Shown one piece after another: positions 44,801 through 58,153 of a stretch of DNA of 64,000 nucleotides. This DNA is from Trema orientale (taxonomy: Eukaryota; Streptophyta; Magnoliopsida; Rosales; Cannabaceae): the NCBI GenBank assembly GCA_002914845.1, contig JXTC01000091.1, positions 625,904-689,903 on the forward strand. Direction: 5' to 3'. The stretch's first letter is position 1. Each line of letters starts with the position of its first letter. The notes under the pieces were generated by a model. It searched no databases and was not told the DNA's origin. It worked only from the letters and a program-made list of their open reading frames with translations. The translations under genes were made by a program, and so were the position numbers.

Positions 44801-47609
44801 AACTAACCAAAGAGTCCAGTGAAAGGAAAAGGACAAGATCTTCCGAATGAAAAATTGACCAATAGCACGAGCAAAAGGTTCTTTGACAATAGGGAAGCCT
44901 GATTTTCCCTCCTTGTTGAATCTTCTGAATGGATTTGGGTTCAGAGTTGGAAGGATGACAAAATGGTCTCGTCCATTGACTCATCAGGTATCTTTTCTTG
45001 AAAATCTTTCTTTCTTTTATTGAAACTCCAATGTCTCTAACTTTGAAGCCTTTTCAGGGTGTTTGGAAATCTGCTACTCCCTCTAAAGCACAATTGCTTT
45101 GTTACTTTCTCTAGAAAGTTTAAAACCTTGGATGGGTTGCAAAAGAAATTTCCTTTTCTCGCTTGATCTCCTAATCGAGGTATCCTTTGTAAAAGGAATA
45201 CTGAGGACATAGAAATTTTATTCTTACATTGTCATGCGGCTTTGAGACTTTGGCTTCGCTTAGTGAAAGTAATTGGTTTCTCTTGGGTTAATCCACCTAC
45301 TCCAGTCTCCTTATTAGTGGAGAAAGTTCCCTCTTTTCGAGGTAGAAGCAATCCTAGGTTTTGGCCATTTTCTGCATCCTTTGGTTGGATTGGAATACCA
45401 AAATTTTAAAGACAAGGTCCAGGATCAAGATTTTTTGCGGAGAGTTATTTCGGTCTTTTCTGCCAGAGTCTAGGAATCCTCTGTTTTGACTATTTATTTT
45501 AATTGGAACGATGTGATTTTTAAGCTTCTATTTAGTTTTGCAATTGCTGGAGTCCTCTACCTAGTTTCTTGTTTCTTAAGGAAAAGGTATAAACCTAAAC
45601 AGGGTACGAAAATTCAATTCACAAGAACCGAAGAAAACAGTAGTTGTTAATATATATTCTTACATACTAGGAGAAGCCCTTATAGCAAGAGACATTCCAT
45701 GTTGACGAATCTAAATTAAAAATAAGCATTGGGATATGAAATATTGATATTTAAGAACTCTCCTCTCTAACCGGCTCCTCATGTACAAGTATGAAAATGA
45801 TCTCAAGCACATATGTTATAGATATTGCGATTTCACCTCGAGAAATAGTACAATTTTCTACAGATGTATTTTCTAAATCCAGACATCTTAGCCTCCTAAA
45901 ACATTTTAAATACAAAAATAATGGAATGAAGAATCCGCAACAAAGTCCGCACAATCACATAACATCACTAAAACAGATAACAAAGGGAAAGGACTCACTG
46001 TAAAGTTGATACCCAAGCTCTGGCTGCACCAGGTGTCTCTGCACACAGGAAGTAGTCCTTCTTTTGTGGAGTTCCAATATCTATACGACGCAGTTAAGAA
46101 GATGGCAAGTATATAATTTGATACAGGTATACACAACTTTCATAATTAAATCGAAAATATAAAACTCATGCTTTATCCACCACATAAACAATTTACGGTA
46201 GATAAATATGGATACATAGACAGCAACCATCATACTTCGGCAGCCCACTAAAACAAAAAACCACAGGAGAAGCCATGTCAATGATAATTGGAGTAATACA
46301 CATCATATAAACTCTGGTGGACATATACAATAAAATGACTTATGCATGAAACAAATTCTTACTGGAAGTTTACAGGAGATACAGTAATTGTGCTATTCGC
46401 ATCAAATATAATGGTTCCCTTTACAGCTGGCTCATTTCTCCTAATCCTAAAACAGAAAAAACAACAAATTTAATGAAGACAGTTAGTGCCTTCTTACCAG
46501 ATCACTTGAAGCAGAAAAATTGATGCACAATTTACTTACTTGTACTCCATTCTCCCTGTAGTTGGATCTAATATCACCCACCGCTCATTCCATTTTCTAA
46601 GCTGGTAAAAATAAAAAATATGACATATTATTCAATTTCCGGCACAAATAGCAGTAGGTCACCAAACCTTTTAATTTGAAATGCTAGGTAACAAAGTAGT
46701 GTCATAATGTATGTAGCAAGCATTTAATTGAAATTTTTCACAGACTCTTATTACGTTCTGCTGCCAAAGAAGTCTCTAATTTATAAAGCAGTAATCTTTT
46801 GAATTCGTTCTTAAAATTAGTACAACTGATTTGGCATTAGCCAAGTCGTCCCTAGACTTGCAGAACCCTCTTAAATGTTACTAATAATTTACGCCGTTAT
46901 TATGACATAAACTCCAGTTATTTGTCTCCAAAATCAGAAAAAAAAACCTGCCCTTTGCGCACTCACGCAACTAACCGCACTACATTCTCACAAATCCAAA
47001 ACAAGAAGAATAACATATCAGAATTTTTGAAAGAAGATAACAAGCTAGATTCCTAATAAGAAAATAACCAGATTTCACAAATCTTGATCGTCGAGGGATA
47101 TTATTAGAGCAATCAGAGTCATAAAATTAAACTCGAACAAATAAAATAACTAATTCAAATGCCAAACTCCTGATATCAACAAGGTTTTAGCGTATAATAT
47201 TTAGCTCTCAATTCACCGAAAATAGATCCCATTAAAGCTATGAAATGATTTTTATTATTATTATTTTTTTTTTTTTTTTTTCAGAAAATGCTAGAGCTAA
47301 AAGCCTAAGAATAAGCACAGATCAAATGAAGAAAAACGAAAGTGAGTAACTTTGGGATGAGATGGTGAATTGGTACCGTTTCGGAGCGCTTAAGAAGCGG
47401 ACCCTGCAGCAATTTCCGACCCGAACCCGAAGCCAGCTGCCGCTTGATCTTCTCCAAGCTATTCTCGGCATCGCTAGCCCTCTGCGCCAACATCACAATT
47501 TAACCAACTCAACAGATCAATTTTGCACCCCAAAAAAAAAAAAAAAAAAACCAAAATATATTTATAGACAGAGAAGTGGACTGACCTGAGAAGCACCATT
47601 GGTAGCCAT
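41899..47609 (-). CDS. SWAP70: PH-domain and coiled-coil protein, plant SWAP70-like
   Basis: Ten coding exons on the minus strand: 47609-47586, 47481-47377, 46601-46540, 46446-46363, 46247-46216, 46080-45999, 44028-43800, 43366-43139, 42846-42554 and 42262-41899. All have GT-AG ends and consistent phases and give 500 aa. The start MATNGASQ matches the usual plant N-terminus and ends the first exon after eight codons. Residues about 31-131 form a pleckstrin-homology domain (KLLQGPLLKRSET, RKWNERWVILDP, KKDYFLCAETPGAARAW). Residues about 207-380 are a long coiled coil rich in Glu, Lys and Ala. The acidic tail ends NSFNQP. The whole matches Arabidopsis SWAP70 (At2g30880 type). PH domains bind phosphoinositides; in rice and Arabidopsis SWAP70 proteins have been linked to Rac GTPase activation and immunity. 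Here that role is inferred. Exon 5 is only 32 nt. Intron 6 carries a foldback MITE and a LINE remnant. Confidence 0.92.
42927..42946. repeat. Run of 20 cytosines in SWAP70 intron 9
   Basis: A pure C run on the plus strand, so the pre-mRNA of the minus-strand gene has a run of 20 guanines. It sits about 80 bases after the intron 9 acceptor side of exon 9 (inside the 42847-43138 intron) in otherwise AT-rich DNA. Confidence 0.9.
44054..44416. mobile_element. Foldback MITE in SWAP70 intron 6
   Basis: The left end TTGGGATAGTATCAC and the right end GATATTATCCCAA are inverted repeats. The pairing continues through most of the 363 bp: TACCTTGTATTTTG pairs with an AAGGTAT region, and TAACACCAATTTAGAGCA pairs with TGCTCTAAATTGGTGTCA. 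The only unpaired part is the central 44190-44270. There is no coding capacity. A short AT-rich target duplication is possible but ambiguous. Confidence 0.75.
44780..45500 (+). pseudogene. LINE reverse-transcriptase zinc-binding remnant
   Basis: Plus-strand translation across several stops gives VWKSATPSKAQLLCYFL, then ILCKRNTEDIEILFLHC, ALRLWLRL and FSWVNPP. This order (W-x-P-x-K cluster, C-x2-C-type region, then FLHC) is that of the zinc-binding region at the end of plant LINE reverse transcriptases (zf-RVT). It lies antisense in SWAP70 intron 6 and has no intact frame. Confidence 0.65.
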
Positions 47610-48485
47610 GGGAGATGAGAATTGAGTTGAAGGAATGAGAAGGAAGGAAAAATATTTGGGAAAATTGGTCCGAAAATAGAGCAAGGAAGAGGGTTTTTGC
47701 TGGCTGTTAGGTTTTGTTTCATGGACTTGCAGGTGCAACTTCTTTTTTTCTTTTTTAATTTATTATTAATTATTTATTATTTTCGCTACCGCTATCTGTT
47801 TTGATTTAGCGAGCAGCTGAGCTATAGCTTAAGCTAATTCTTTTTTTTACTAATAATTATTATTTGCTTTCTTTTCTGTTTGCCTGTACTTCCGTGTTTA
47901 GGCACGATATTTTCACTTCGTGTGTGAAGAAAAACTTGCAAAAATATCATTCAATTTACTAATTTAGGTGGAATCTCAATTTATCTTACCGGTTTTCATA
48001 AATTATAAAATTATCCCTTGTATTAACAATTTTCACAAATTCATCCCCTTCTTTCACCTTTATCTAATTTAGTTAAAATTGAGTGTGATTTTATTTTATT
48101 TTTTCAGGAAAAAAAAAAACGACTGAGGTATCATTAATCATACACCATCAATCAATTAATTAAATATAATTCGTATAAGACTTAATTTCAAAAAAAAAAA
48201 AAAATCGCATAAGACTTTCTTTTTTATTAAATGTTCTTATTCGTATTGTTTATTTCATTCGCATACTACCTTCCTTTTTTTTTTTATTTGTAGGGTGGGT
48301 GATCTTTATTTGAAATTGTAATTAGTGAGCGGACTTATTTATTAATTTATAGCTTAATGACCTTTTTTCATAGGTTGTCGTCCATTTGTTAGTTATTCAC
48401 TAATTCATAACTCAATGAGTTTATGTCCATTTATTAGTTATGATGTTTTAACTATAGCCATTTACTAACTGGGGCTTATAGAAAT

Positions 48486-48746
48486 ATGACCAAATTTTGG
48501 GTCCAATTTAAGTAAATATCCATTTATCAAATATTATAGCAAAATGTCCAGTATATATATTTATATATCAAGTGTAAAATTTTATATACCAAGTACAAAA
48601 AATTATATACTCAGTACATTTCAGTACAGTAACTGAAATTGATAGATATATTTATCTACCAAGTATAAAAATATATATACCTGGATATTTAGCTATAAAA
48701 TTTAAAAAGTGGACATCTACTTAATCAAATTTAAAATATTGGTCAT
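48486..48746. mobile_element. Possible MITE with ~40-bp inverted ends
   Basis: The left end ATGACCAAATTTTGGGTCC with TTTAAGTAAATATCC is approximately complementary to the right end GGACATCTACTTAATC with AAAATATTGGTCAT. The inside is very AT-rich with repeated ATATACCAAGTA phrases. No coding capacity; target duplication not determined. Confidence 0.5.
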
Positions 48747-48944
48747 CCACCTAAATTTCTCTTACTAATTTTTAGGCCTAAAAGTTGATTTATAACATTT
48801 AGTCAATGTATTTCCTTAAAAAAAGAACATTTAGACAATGTATATAAATAGTAAAATAATAAGACGTCTATCATGTGTTTGAGATTATAAATCGATAATT
48901 TTGTACCTAAAAGCAATTAAAATTCATAGGTCCTAACTGTAGTT

Positions 48945-49109
48945 CTTTTTTTTTTTTTTTTTAAGTGAGCCTTAACTAATGATCACTACTTATTACAAAT
49001 TTAAAGGAAAATAACACACACACACTCTACCAAGGCTAGAACTCCTGATCCCCCAGACTCACACACATGTCCCTTAAGTCTTGGACCAACTGAGCTAGCC
49101 CTAGTTGGC
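48945..49109 (-). mobile_element. tRNA-derived SINE
   Basis: Read on the minus strand, the 5' part contains an A-box-like TAGCTCAGTTGG (49086-49097) and a B-box-like AGGAGTTCTAGCC (about 49034-49047), as in RNA polymerase III promoters. The element ends in a run of about 17 A. It is flanked by AGGTCCTAACTGTAGTT (48928-48944) and AGGTCCTAACTATAGTT (49110-49126), a 17-bp target duplication with one mismatch. Length, promoter boxes, A-tail and long target duplication together make the call firm. Confidence 0.85.
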
Positions 49110-50620
49110 AGGTCCTAACTATAGTTATTATCAAAATCAGCAATTGACATCATCCATCGAGTCGAGTGCAAATAATAGTCACTCACCAAGTGATTCATAT
49201 AATTACAACTGAACTTCAATGGTCATTATAGAATCATATCATATGAAATCAAGTCACTCTTCACTGTGAAATTTCAATTGTTGGGAAAAAAAAATAGATT
49301 CATCATTTCTAATATAAAGATATAATAGAAAGCTTTATTATGTTTTCCTTAAAACTCAAATTGCTTATTGAATTTTCCTTTAAGGCTTAAAATATTCAAG
49401 AGAATCCATGTGAGTGATCTATTTTATGAGTTAAAAAAGGATTATTTATAAAGACTTCCTTTTTTCCTTGCATGTGCCAAATAAGTTCAAATAAAGCAGA
49501 TAGTTAGCCTCTAAGACTCGTGCCAAACGAACTTTATTGTAGATTGCAAAGATTGATGGCAATAATAGCAAAAACATTATACAAAACCATCTTTAAATCA
49601 ACTTAGCTAGGTGTTTGGTAAAAGATAAAAGAGAATGACATATAATTCAATGCTCTTTTACATTTATTCTGAGAAATATAAAAAAGTAGTAACTTTTGAT
49701 TTAGAAAAGTGTTACATCTGCAAACTAGTGTGAAATAACGATAATGGACTATATTTAATGATAGTAAATTCTACTAAATGAGTTAGTACCAGGTCAACCG
49801 TTGTTTTCAGACAATATAAACTCAAGACTAACACTATGTTTGGTACGAGGGAGTGTGAGTATAAAAGATGGAGAGCCTAGGAAGAAAAGGGAAGGTGAAG
49901 AAAAGAGACGAGAGTGTCCGTCTTTTTAAATTGTTTGGTAAAAGAGATATTAGGATAGAGAGCAAAATAGAAAAATAGTATTTATTTATAAAATTATTAA
50001 ATTATTCATTTCATAATTTTTTTTGTCAGTTTTTAAGAAAGGTACTTTTACTATTAATGGGAAGATTCAAAATAGTGGGTCGGTCATCTAATCCACTTTT
50101 CCTCTTTCTCCCTCAATTTCTCTTATCAAATAAAGTATTTTACCTCTCCTTGAACCCCTTCTCCATTATCCGCAAATCCTTCCTACTAATTGTTTTTTAT
50201 GCCTCCTTGATTAATTTAATTTCGCAATTTGATTGGATATTTCTTTTTTTTTTTTGGGTGAAATTTGAGGCAATTCGATTGGTTATTGATTTGGTAATAA
50301 AGCAGGAATTTTTTTTCCTCGTAATAAAGCATGAATTGACCAAATTGACTCTTGCATTCAATTATGAACATTTTATTGGAGATTGTTCATCCTTCAATTT
50401 GATATGTGTTAAATTATTCTATTTAATGGCAGATTTAATTTTTCTCAAAATGAAAAAAAAATAATGTATCAATTAAATAAAACAAAAAGGTATTTCCTAC
50501 AATAATTTTTGTTTTCTTAAAAAAGAAAACCTTCCTCAAAAAAAAAAAAAAAAAACCTTTTTTCCCGTTAATTTATTTTTGAAATCAATCATTTTCATTC
50601 CCAAAACCGCCAAAATCCTA

Positions 50621-50629
50621 AAACCCTAA
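50621..50629 (+). promoter_or_regulatory. Telo-box in the APC5 leader or promoter
   Basis: AAACCCTAA lies about 170 bases upstream of the APC5 ATG. This motif is known from promoters of plant genes active in dividing cells, which fits a cell-cycle gene. Its use here is not proven. Confidence 0.5.
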
Positions 50630-50796
50630 AATCTACGGTCACTCCGACGAGCAAGACTAGAGCAAAGCAGTTTAGAGTTGCCCAATCCTCGACCGGCCAC
50701 GACGATAATAATAACAATAATATTAATAATAAAAGCCAAAGAAAAGCTTCGAAATTAGGGCAAAATTGCATAACAGAGCCCGAGAAATTGGTGGCA

Positions 50797-53700
50797 ATGG
50801 CGGGGATTTTGAAGCTACCGGGAGCTTTTTCCGTAACTCCGCACAAGGTCTCCGTCTGTATACTGCTTCAGATCTACGCGCCGCCCGCTCAGATCTCCGT
50901 GCCCTTCCGTTTCTCTTCCGTTGCTCAACACAATCGCCTCGGCTTGTTCTTGTTGGCCATTACCAAGGTCTTCGCCCCTCCATTTCATGATCTCTCTCGC
51001 TTTCCCCTTTTGTTCCGTACTAGTGATTTTTGTCGAACATTAGCTTTAATTCTTCAATCAAAATGTTTACTTTGCTACTGGCCATGGAAAGTTTTGCTCG
51101 TGTTTGGTTCCATTCGGTAATGTGTGCTTAGTTCTTGTTTTTGGGTAATTGAAATTTCTATACCATGATACTGGGGTTGTTCATTTTGGCATTATACGGA
51201 ACACTGACGAATTTTTGAACATATATATATATATATTTTGGTAGTCATGTGATGATATTTTTGAGCCAAAACTGGAAGAACTCACTAATCAATTGAGGGA
51301 AATTGGTGGCTTGTTGAATCATTGGTTAACGGATCATTTAACAAGCCGGCTGTCATCGCTATCGTCACCTAATGATTTGTTTAACTTCTTCAGTGATATG
51401 CGGGGTTAGTTGATCCTCTTTTACACAATATTTGTTCTCATATCTTCCGTTTGAGCTTCGTTTTCCTCTGTTTTTGCATTAATGTTTCTTTGTCTTGATT
51501 TATAGCAAGTTTCTACTTCAAATCGTTGCATTAAATATTTTTCCTTCAGGAATCCTTGGGGGTCCTGAGGCTGGTGTTGTCGAAGATGACCAGGTTATTT
51601 TGGACGCAAGTAGCAACCTGGGGATGTTTCTACGTCGTTGCATACTTGCTTTTAATCTTTTGTCATTTGAGGTATCATGCTTTTACTTTTGGAATGGATA
51701 TTTGTAAATTATGTATGTTTGGTTATTGCCTTAATTTTCTTACTTAATTTTTAATAGGACAAAAGAGTTTGTTGAAGAAACCAAAAAGAAAAATAAAAAA
51801 ATGAGGACTGGAAGTCCACAAAACCATGCTTTATTTTCTCATTCCTGATGGCTGTAAATGAAAATTGATTTTGTTTTACTTTTAGTTTATTTTCTGTTGA
51901 GGTTCCATATATATCCTACGCATTTCTAATAAAAAACTTGACTAATGCCAGACAGTGTGCCCTTATGTGCCAAACTTCGTGTAGAAGTTCCCTCTCTTCT
52001 CTCTCTATAAGTTATTGAAATGGAATTTTTACGTGCACACAGAATGTTGACTTTCCCCCAACTAATATTCTCTTGAATAGATCATCATATGATTTCAAAA
52101 TTTAATGCAGGGTGTATGCCATCTTTTGACAAATATAGGGATCTATTGTAAAGAAGCCCCCTCACATTGTCCTTATGATCCACCTCATTTAGATGACTCA
52201 AATGATTTGGAAGTGCTATCAGAATATGAGAACATGGACCTGGAGAATTTAGTTTATGAGAAGGTTGATGAAGAGATTGAAGCAAGAGAAATGGTCAATG
52301 AAGGAGTTTCTTTTCATCTTCATCTTCCCAAAGCACTTTTTGATCTGGTTGAAGGTATACATACTGAAAAGTCTTAATTGATTTTGTGTATTGTTTTGTA
52401 TACATAGTCAAAGTTTGTCAGTTTTTATTTGATCCTGTAAAACTACGTTAAATATGACACTTTTATCCCTTAAATCACATTGAATGTGGTAGTGTAGAAT
52501 TTTTACTGTCATTCGGTGAACCATCTCTTTATTTAGGTTGCTAGACTTGTGTATTCAGTTTATGCATACGGAGACTTGACAAATATGATGATAAAGATTT
52601 CCAATTCAAATTTCAATTGTTCTTGAAATTACATATTGCCGGTAATGAATTCTTTCAAGATATGTGCACAATAGACATCCTTTTCAATTTAATCCCATGT
52701 GATGTTTATGGGTGAGCATGCACATAAGTCATTGCTTTTACAATAAGCAATCTCATCTTTCTCTCTTCTTGTAATGCACTTGCCTTCTTTGTAATATATG
52801 GCTGTATCAAAGGTTGAAATAATCACCTCTGATAAATTATCTTCCAGCCTTGTTAATGATCAAAATTTACATACTCATCTCAATTCAAATTGTTAAAATT
52901 ACCAGGTATGCTCTTTTGGTAACTCCTAGCAAGAACTTCCAACAGACTTTCTAATTTCAAACACTAATCTTCTGAGCCCTTTTTTTCCCCCAAAGAGTAT
53001 GATTATGCCTCTTAACCTTTACACAACATTTTTATTATCCAGGTTTGTACAATCTTGATGCTAAAGAGACATAAATAAGTTAAAGACCTAGGTTGGTATT
53101 TTGATGTGAGACAATTGCCATTGTTTTGTTTATCCTTCATTTACTCTATTCTCTTTTCTTACATTGAAAATATCCAATTAAAAGAGAATTCTGGAGGCAT
53201 CCAATGAAGTGGAAGGCAAAATCCCACATCTGCTTAAAATTTTCTGCATAGTTGTCTCTTCTCCTACGTTGCTGTTTTGGTTTATCTTTCCACGCCTGTT
53301 CTTTGGAAGTTGTTATTATTAGCAATATAAAAAATGATCATAATCAAACATAGAGGAATCTGCAGATATTGAGGTTCCTGCTGACCCAAGATCAAGACAT
53401 ACTGACAAGGATAGAGAAGTTGGTCAGTTTGTGCATCCTCCAAAAAATACATTAAGGGCTATTGATAGTAGTGCTGGTATGTTTCTTCGCACAAACTGGC
53501 AGATACAAGGATTTCTACAAGAGCAAGCTGATGCTATTGAAAGGTAAGCCATTATTGATTTCTTTTTTCTATTTAATTTATTTTTAATTTGGTCGCTTAT
53601 TTTATGCAGTTTTATGTGGTTTAGATTCTGAAAAAAAAAATTATTGTGGCAGGCATGGAGGCTCTTTCTCTTTAAATGCTTTTGACCTTGTTCTGAGGCA

Positions 53701-56700
53701 ACTTCAAAAATCAGCACCAAAGCTACATCGTGTAAGTTAACTTGATCTCAATGCTTCTGTTTATCATTTTTGAGTTAACTCACTAGTTTATCTCAATGGT
53801 TGTTTATCTTGTTTTTTCACACTGCTATCTTTCACTTTTCACTTCTTATAGTTTATTTATGCTGGGTTCTGATGCAGGTTCACTTCTTGCGTTACTTGAA
53901 TAGCCTTTACCATGATGACTATTTTTCTGCATTGGAGAATCTTCATTGCTATTTTGATTACAGGTGAATAAGTCTTATCTTTTTAATTGCTTCTGCAACA
54001 CGTTTCTTGATCAATTTCTGCTTTAGTCGATGTGTTCTTTTTTTTGTACAACTCGGCATATTCAATGTTGTTACACATATGATGCTAACATTGTAGGTCA
54101 TTTCATTCTGATGTTTACTGAATATCTACCTTTTGGCTTGTTAGTATTCTCTTTCCATTTTGAGGTTATAGCTGCCAAGTTGTTATAATGGTGGAAACAT
54201 AAGTTTTCCTGTTTGATGTGGTCTATTTAATGGCTTGTTGAACAGTGTTTTTGCATGCATGTTTCTTCTTTTTGTGGGATTAAGATGACTTCATAATGTC
54301 TTTATTCCTCTCCTCCTTTACTTGTAATTTTCATATATGTACCTGGAATTGTTGACCACCATGCAAAACAATCTGGAAATATTGATGTATAGAACATTAG
54401 AACTTGATATGCATTTTCACTGCACTTTTTTTGTGACTCTTTTACTTCTTACGGTTTTTTTTTTTTTTTTTTTTTAACCACAAATTGTCTGATCCAGTAT
54501 ATGATGGACTAAAGTGCAGGGATGGAAGGATTTGATTCTGTTCCTCTTACATCTGGTTGCTATAGTTTAGGAAGATATGAAGTTGCTCTGTTGTGTTTGG
54601 GAATGATGCATTTTCATTATGGGCACCCAAAGCAAGCTTTGGAGGTGAGTATGCAGAAATGATTCCATGCCACCTTAAATACACTTTCTTCATTGTCTCC
54701 GCTAATTATGAGTTTAATTATAAAGCTGTCTCTTTGGTTGTTTGGTAATTGCGCTGTTTGAATCTCTTCAGGTACTTACGGAAGCGGTTCATGTTTCTCA
54801 ACAGGTACTTGGTAGTTTAAATTTATGAGATTATAATTGAATGTGATAGGTGCAAATAGATTATTGTCATTGATTATCTCATTATCATGCATTGGAACCA
54901 TGAAAAGCTTTTTGATTTTATCCTTTATACATGTGTCCTGCTCTGAGGCCTTATGATTTCAACTTGTGCAGCAAAGCAATGATGTTTGTCTTGCTTACAC
55001 TCTAGCCGCAATCTGCAACTTGTTGTCAGAAACTGGTATTTCAAGTACAACTGGGATACTGGGATCATCATACTCACCTTTGACCAGCATAGGCATTTCA
55101 CTCTCTGTTCAGCAACAATTATTTGTACTCTTGGGAGGCTCTCTGAAGAGAGCAGAAAATTTGAAGTTAAAACGACTAGTTGCTTCAAATCATCTAGCCA
55201 TTGCTAGATTTGACTTGACGGTAGGAACAGATTTTGTTATGTTGTTATTTTTAGATGCAGGTCTTCTTTATACTTCCCCTTGGCCACTTAGGGGACTGAG
55301 TCGGATGGTATTGTTTGTATATCTCCTGTCCCCTAGATAATTGCACAGTTTCACATGTTTATGAGTTAATGCTGTAACTTAGTCCAAGTGGCAGTTTTTT
55401 TTTTATTATTCTTGTTCTGTGATTTCATTTTTCTCTGTTAATGTTATTGTAATAAGTAACTTGGAATTGTTATACCATCCCATACAGCATGTGCAAAGAC
55501 CTCTTCTATCATTTGGTCCCAAGGCTTCCATGAACCTTAGAACATCACCGATTAATGTTTGCAAGGTAGTTTGACAGTGACACTTTGATGATTATCCCTG
55601 TTCTTTTCCTTTCAGATTGCTTGTTTTAACATTTCACTCTTGATGCTATGTTTTTTCTTATCTCATATTGTATTTCATTTCCTTTTTCCTTGTTTCAACC
55701 ATCCTTGCAGGAACTTAGATCAAGTTCTCAATTGATTAGTGAGTTTGGCTCTGAAAGTACTACACTGACAACTGATGGTCATTTTAGTACTGCTTGGCTT
55801 AAAAATTTACGTAAACCTACGGGATCACAAGTATTATCTCAAGAAAATGGAACTGAAAGCAATCATAATGTTTTTCAGTTCTGTGCGCAACCAAGTTCAA
55901 TTCCTGGATCCGTTTTGCAATTAGTGGGTTCTTCGTACTTACTTCGTGCCACTGCATGGGAGATATATGGCAGGTAACTTTAAGTGAGGACCTTCCTCAA
56001 TTTGCTTATTTGTTACACTTATTTGACTACTGAAGATTCTTGTAAAATAGTCTTTTACTACTGAAGCAGTTGTGTTTAAAGGCGTGACTAAAATTTTATC
56101 TTATGAGCGAGATTCTTTGACTAGACTGGATTAGATGCTCTTATATGTTATGGAGAAATTAAAGAGGTAGCCTAATATGTTTAGTGTATAATGTATTAGA
56201 GGTGGATAAAGCACCAGGAAAACAGTTCAAGACAATAAAGAGAAAGAGACTGTGGTGTGAAATGGTGATTCTTTGACTAGACTGGATTAGATGCTCTTAT
56301 ATGTTATGGAGAAATTAAAGAGGTAGCCTAATATGTTTAGTGTATAATGTATTAGAGGTGGATAAAGCACCAGGAAAACAGTTCAAGACAATAAAGAGAA
56401 AGAGACTGTGGTGTGAAATGGTGAATCTTTATTTAGTAGGTCTGTATCAATATCTCCTAAATGTCTCGGTGGGTACCAAAAGTGTATAGCTTTCTGTGGA
56501 GGGATTGGTATGTTTTTGACATGAGAGGTATTGTGATAATATGAGTTATCTAGAAGCTTTTGTCGACAGATTTATCTTTGTTTTGGAAGGCATAGGTTTC
56601 TTTGTTTACTGGAATGTAGTTCTATATCTTGTGTTCCTCCATAGCCCGAAGAAATTATCAATAATTTTAATAAATATTTTGTTACATGATCTTTGATTCT

Positions 56701-58121
56701 GAAATCCAAAGTTCTATGGATTTGAGGTATATACAAAAAGTATGTGAAAGTTGTTTGGACTACTTGTTTGGCCTACAATGAATTGATTGTTTACTAGTTT
56801 TTCATTCTTGTATTACACCAGTGCCTCTCTTGCTAAAGTCAACGCACTAGTTTATGCAACATGCTTTGCTGATGTTTCAAGGTAATCCAGCTGAAGCTAC
56901 CTGAGAATTTACACACGTATGCCTATACTGGGTTGTGTGACCTTCTCTTTAAACTTATGTGGATTTTTTTTTTTTTTTGGGGATCTCTCCAGTACATCTG
57001 ATGCATCTTTAGCATATGTGAAGCTTATCCAACATCTAGCGGTATTCAAAGGATACAAAGGTTAGTTTAAATGTTGAAATGCGCTAATAACATTTTCTTC
57101 ACTTGAATTGTGTGTGAATATTCAGCATAAAAGATTATGCAAAGACCCTTGAATTTTGTGGTCAAGTTCTTCAAATAGTGACTTTGTTTTTGAGTATAAT
57201 TTGCCATTTTGTTACCCTTTTTTATTCTTTTTGTGGATTATGCGGCTTTTGAACAAAATGTCATCCATAGTCTAGCATTCTTGATATGCTTATATGATGA
57301 CATATGCAACCAATGGTGGATCCAGAACTTTCATCTAGTGGGAGCATAAAGGAAATTCTTAATTAAGGAAAAAAAGCACACACACACACAAAACTACAGG
57401 TTTCATTTTTATTTTTTTTCCCAGTTTTTTAATAATCATACAATTATTGGGCCTTAAATAGGACTCAACTCTTATTATAATCAGTCCATAACTGTTTTAG
57501 GCCTAAGAAAAATATAGTAAATACATTTAGTTAGGATTTAATTCATGAAGCCAAAATTGGAACTTAAAATTTTAAGATAATAAAAAAAATTGGAAATTTT
57601 GTTGGAGTAAAATCAGAAGTTTAAAAAAATTTCGATTCGTATATAAAATTTTAGAATTTTCAGTTGGGCGGTGGCCCCAACTCGCCCCCATGTGGCTTCG
57701 CCATTGTATGCTGTCTCTCTTTGCTCCATCATGCTTCAGTCTTCACTAAACAATGCATACGGCATAGCTCTTGTTTTTTTTCCATTGTCATCTTTTTTTT
57801 TTTAATCCTTTTTTCAACCTATTGATGTAGTTATGGGGGTTTTATATGTAACTTTTTAGTTAATTCTTTTTTTTTTTTTTACTTTTTTATCATTTTTGTT
57901 CCTCTTATGTTTTGTGTTAAGTGGTGCCGCTCTAGAATTTGTCCAGAACAACAGTTTTGCTTTCTTCTTTGTTTGGCCTAGTGTATTAAAGCATCTTTTT
58001 AATAATTTGGTCCTATTAAAAGTTGCAATTTCTCTTTTGGCTTGACTCTTGAGCAACAATCTTTCTCTGTCTGACTTGAAGCATGCTCACATACACAAGC
58101 TTATTTTTCACATAATTTCTT

Positions 58122-58153
<32 letters not shown>

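Larger units (their letters stand above)
47610..50580. other. Intergenic region between divergent SWAP70 and APC5
   Basis: It holds a probable MITE at 48486-48746 and a SINE at 48945-49109. A block at about 49826-50180 begins with CTATGTTTGGTACGAGGG and looks like part of a MITE. The 135-aa ORF at 50057-50464 is Phe/Leu/Ile-rich, AT-driven and unsupported. Confidence 0.55.

Noticed and set aside
50057..50464. 135-aa ORF, longest between SWAP70 and APC5.
   Set aside because: Composition is driven by T-rich DNA (Phe, Leu, Ile), with no domain or promoter; part of the region looks MITE-like.
50788..50796. In-frame TTG codon upstream considered as the APC5 start.
   Set aside because: The ATG at 50797 gives the standard MAG start of plant APC5; non-ATG initiation is not needed.
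54515..54521. GCAG acceptor at 54516-54519 for APC5 exon 8.
   Set aside because: It would put a TGA a few codons into the exon; the AAAG acceptor (exon start 54515) restores the family sequence SAGMEGFD.
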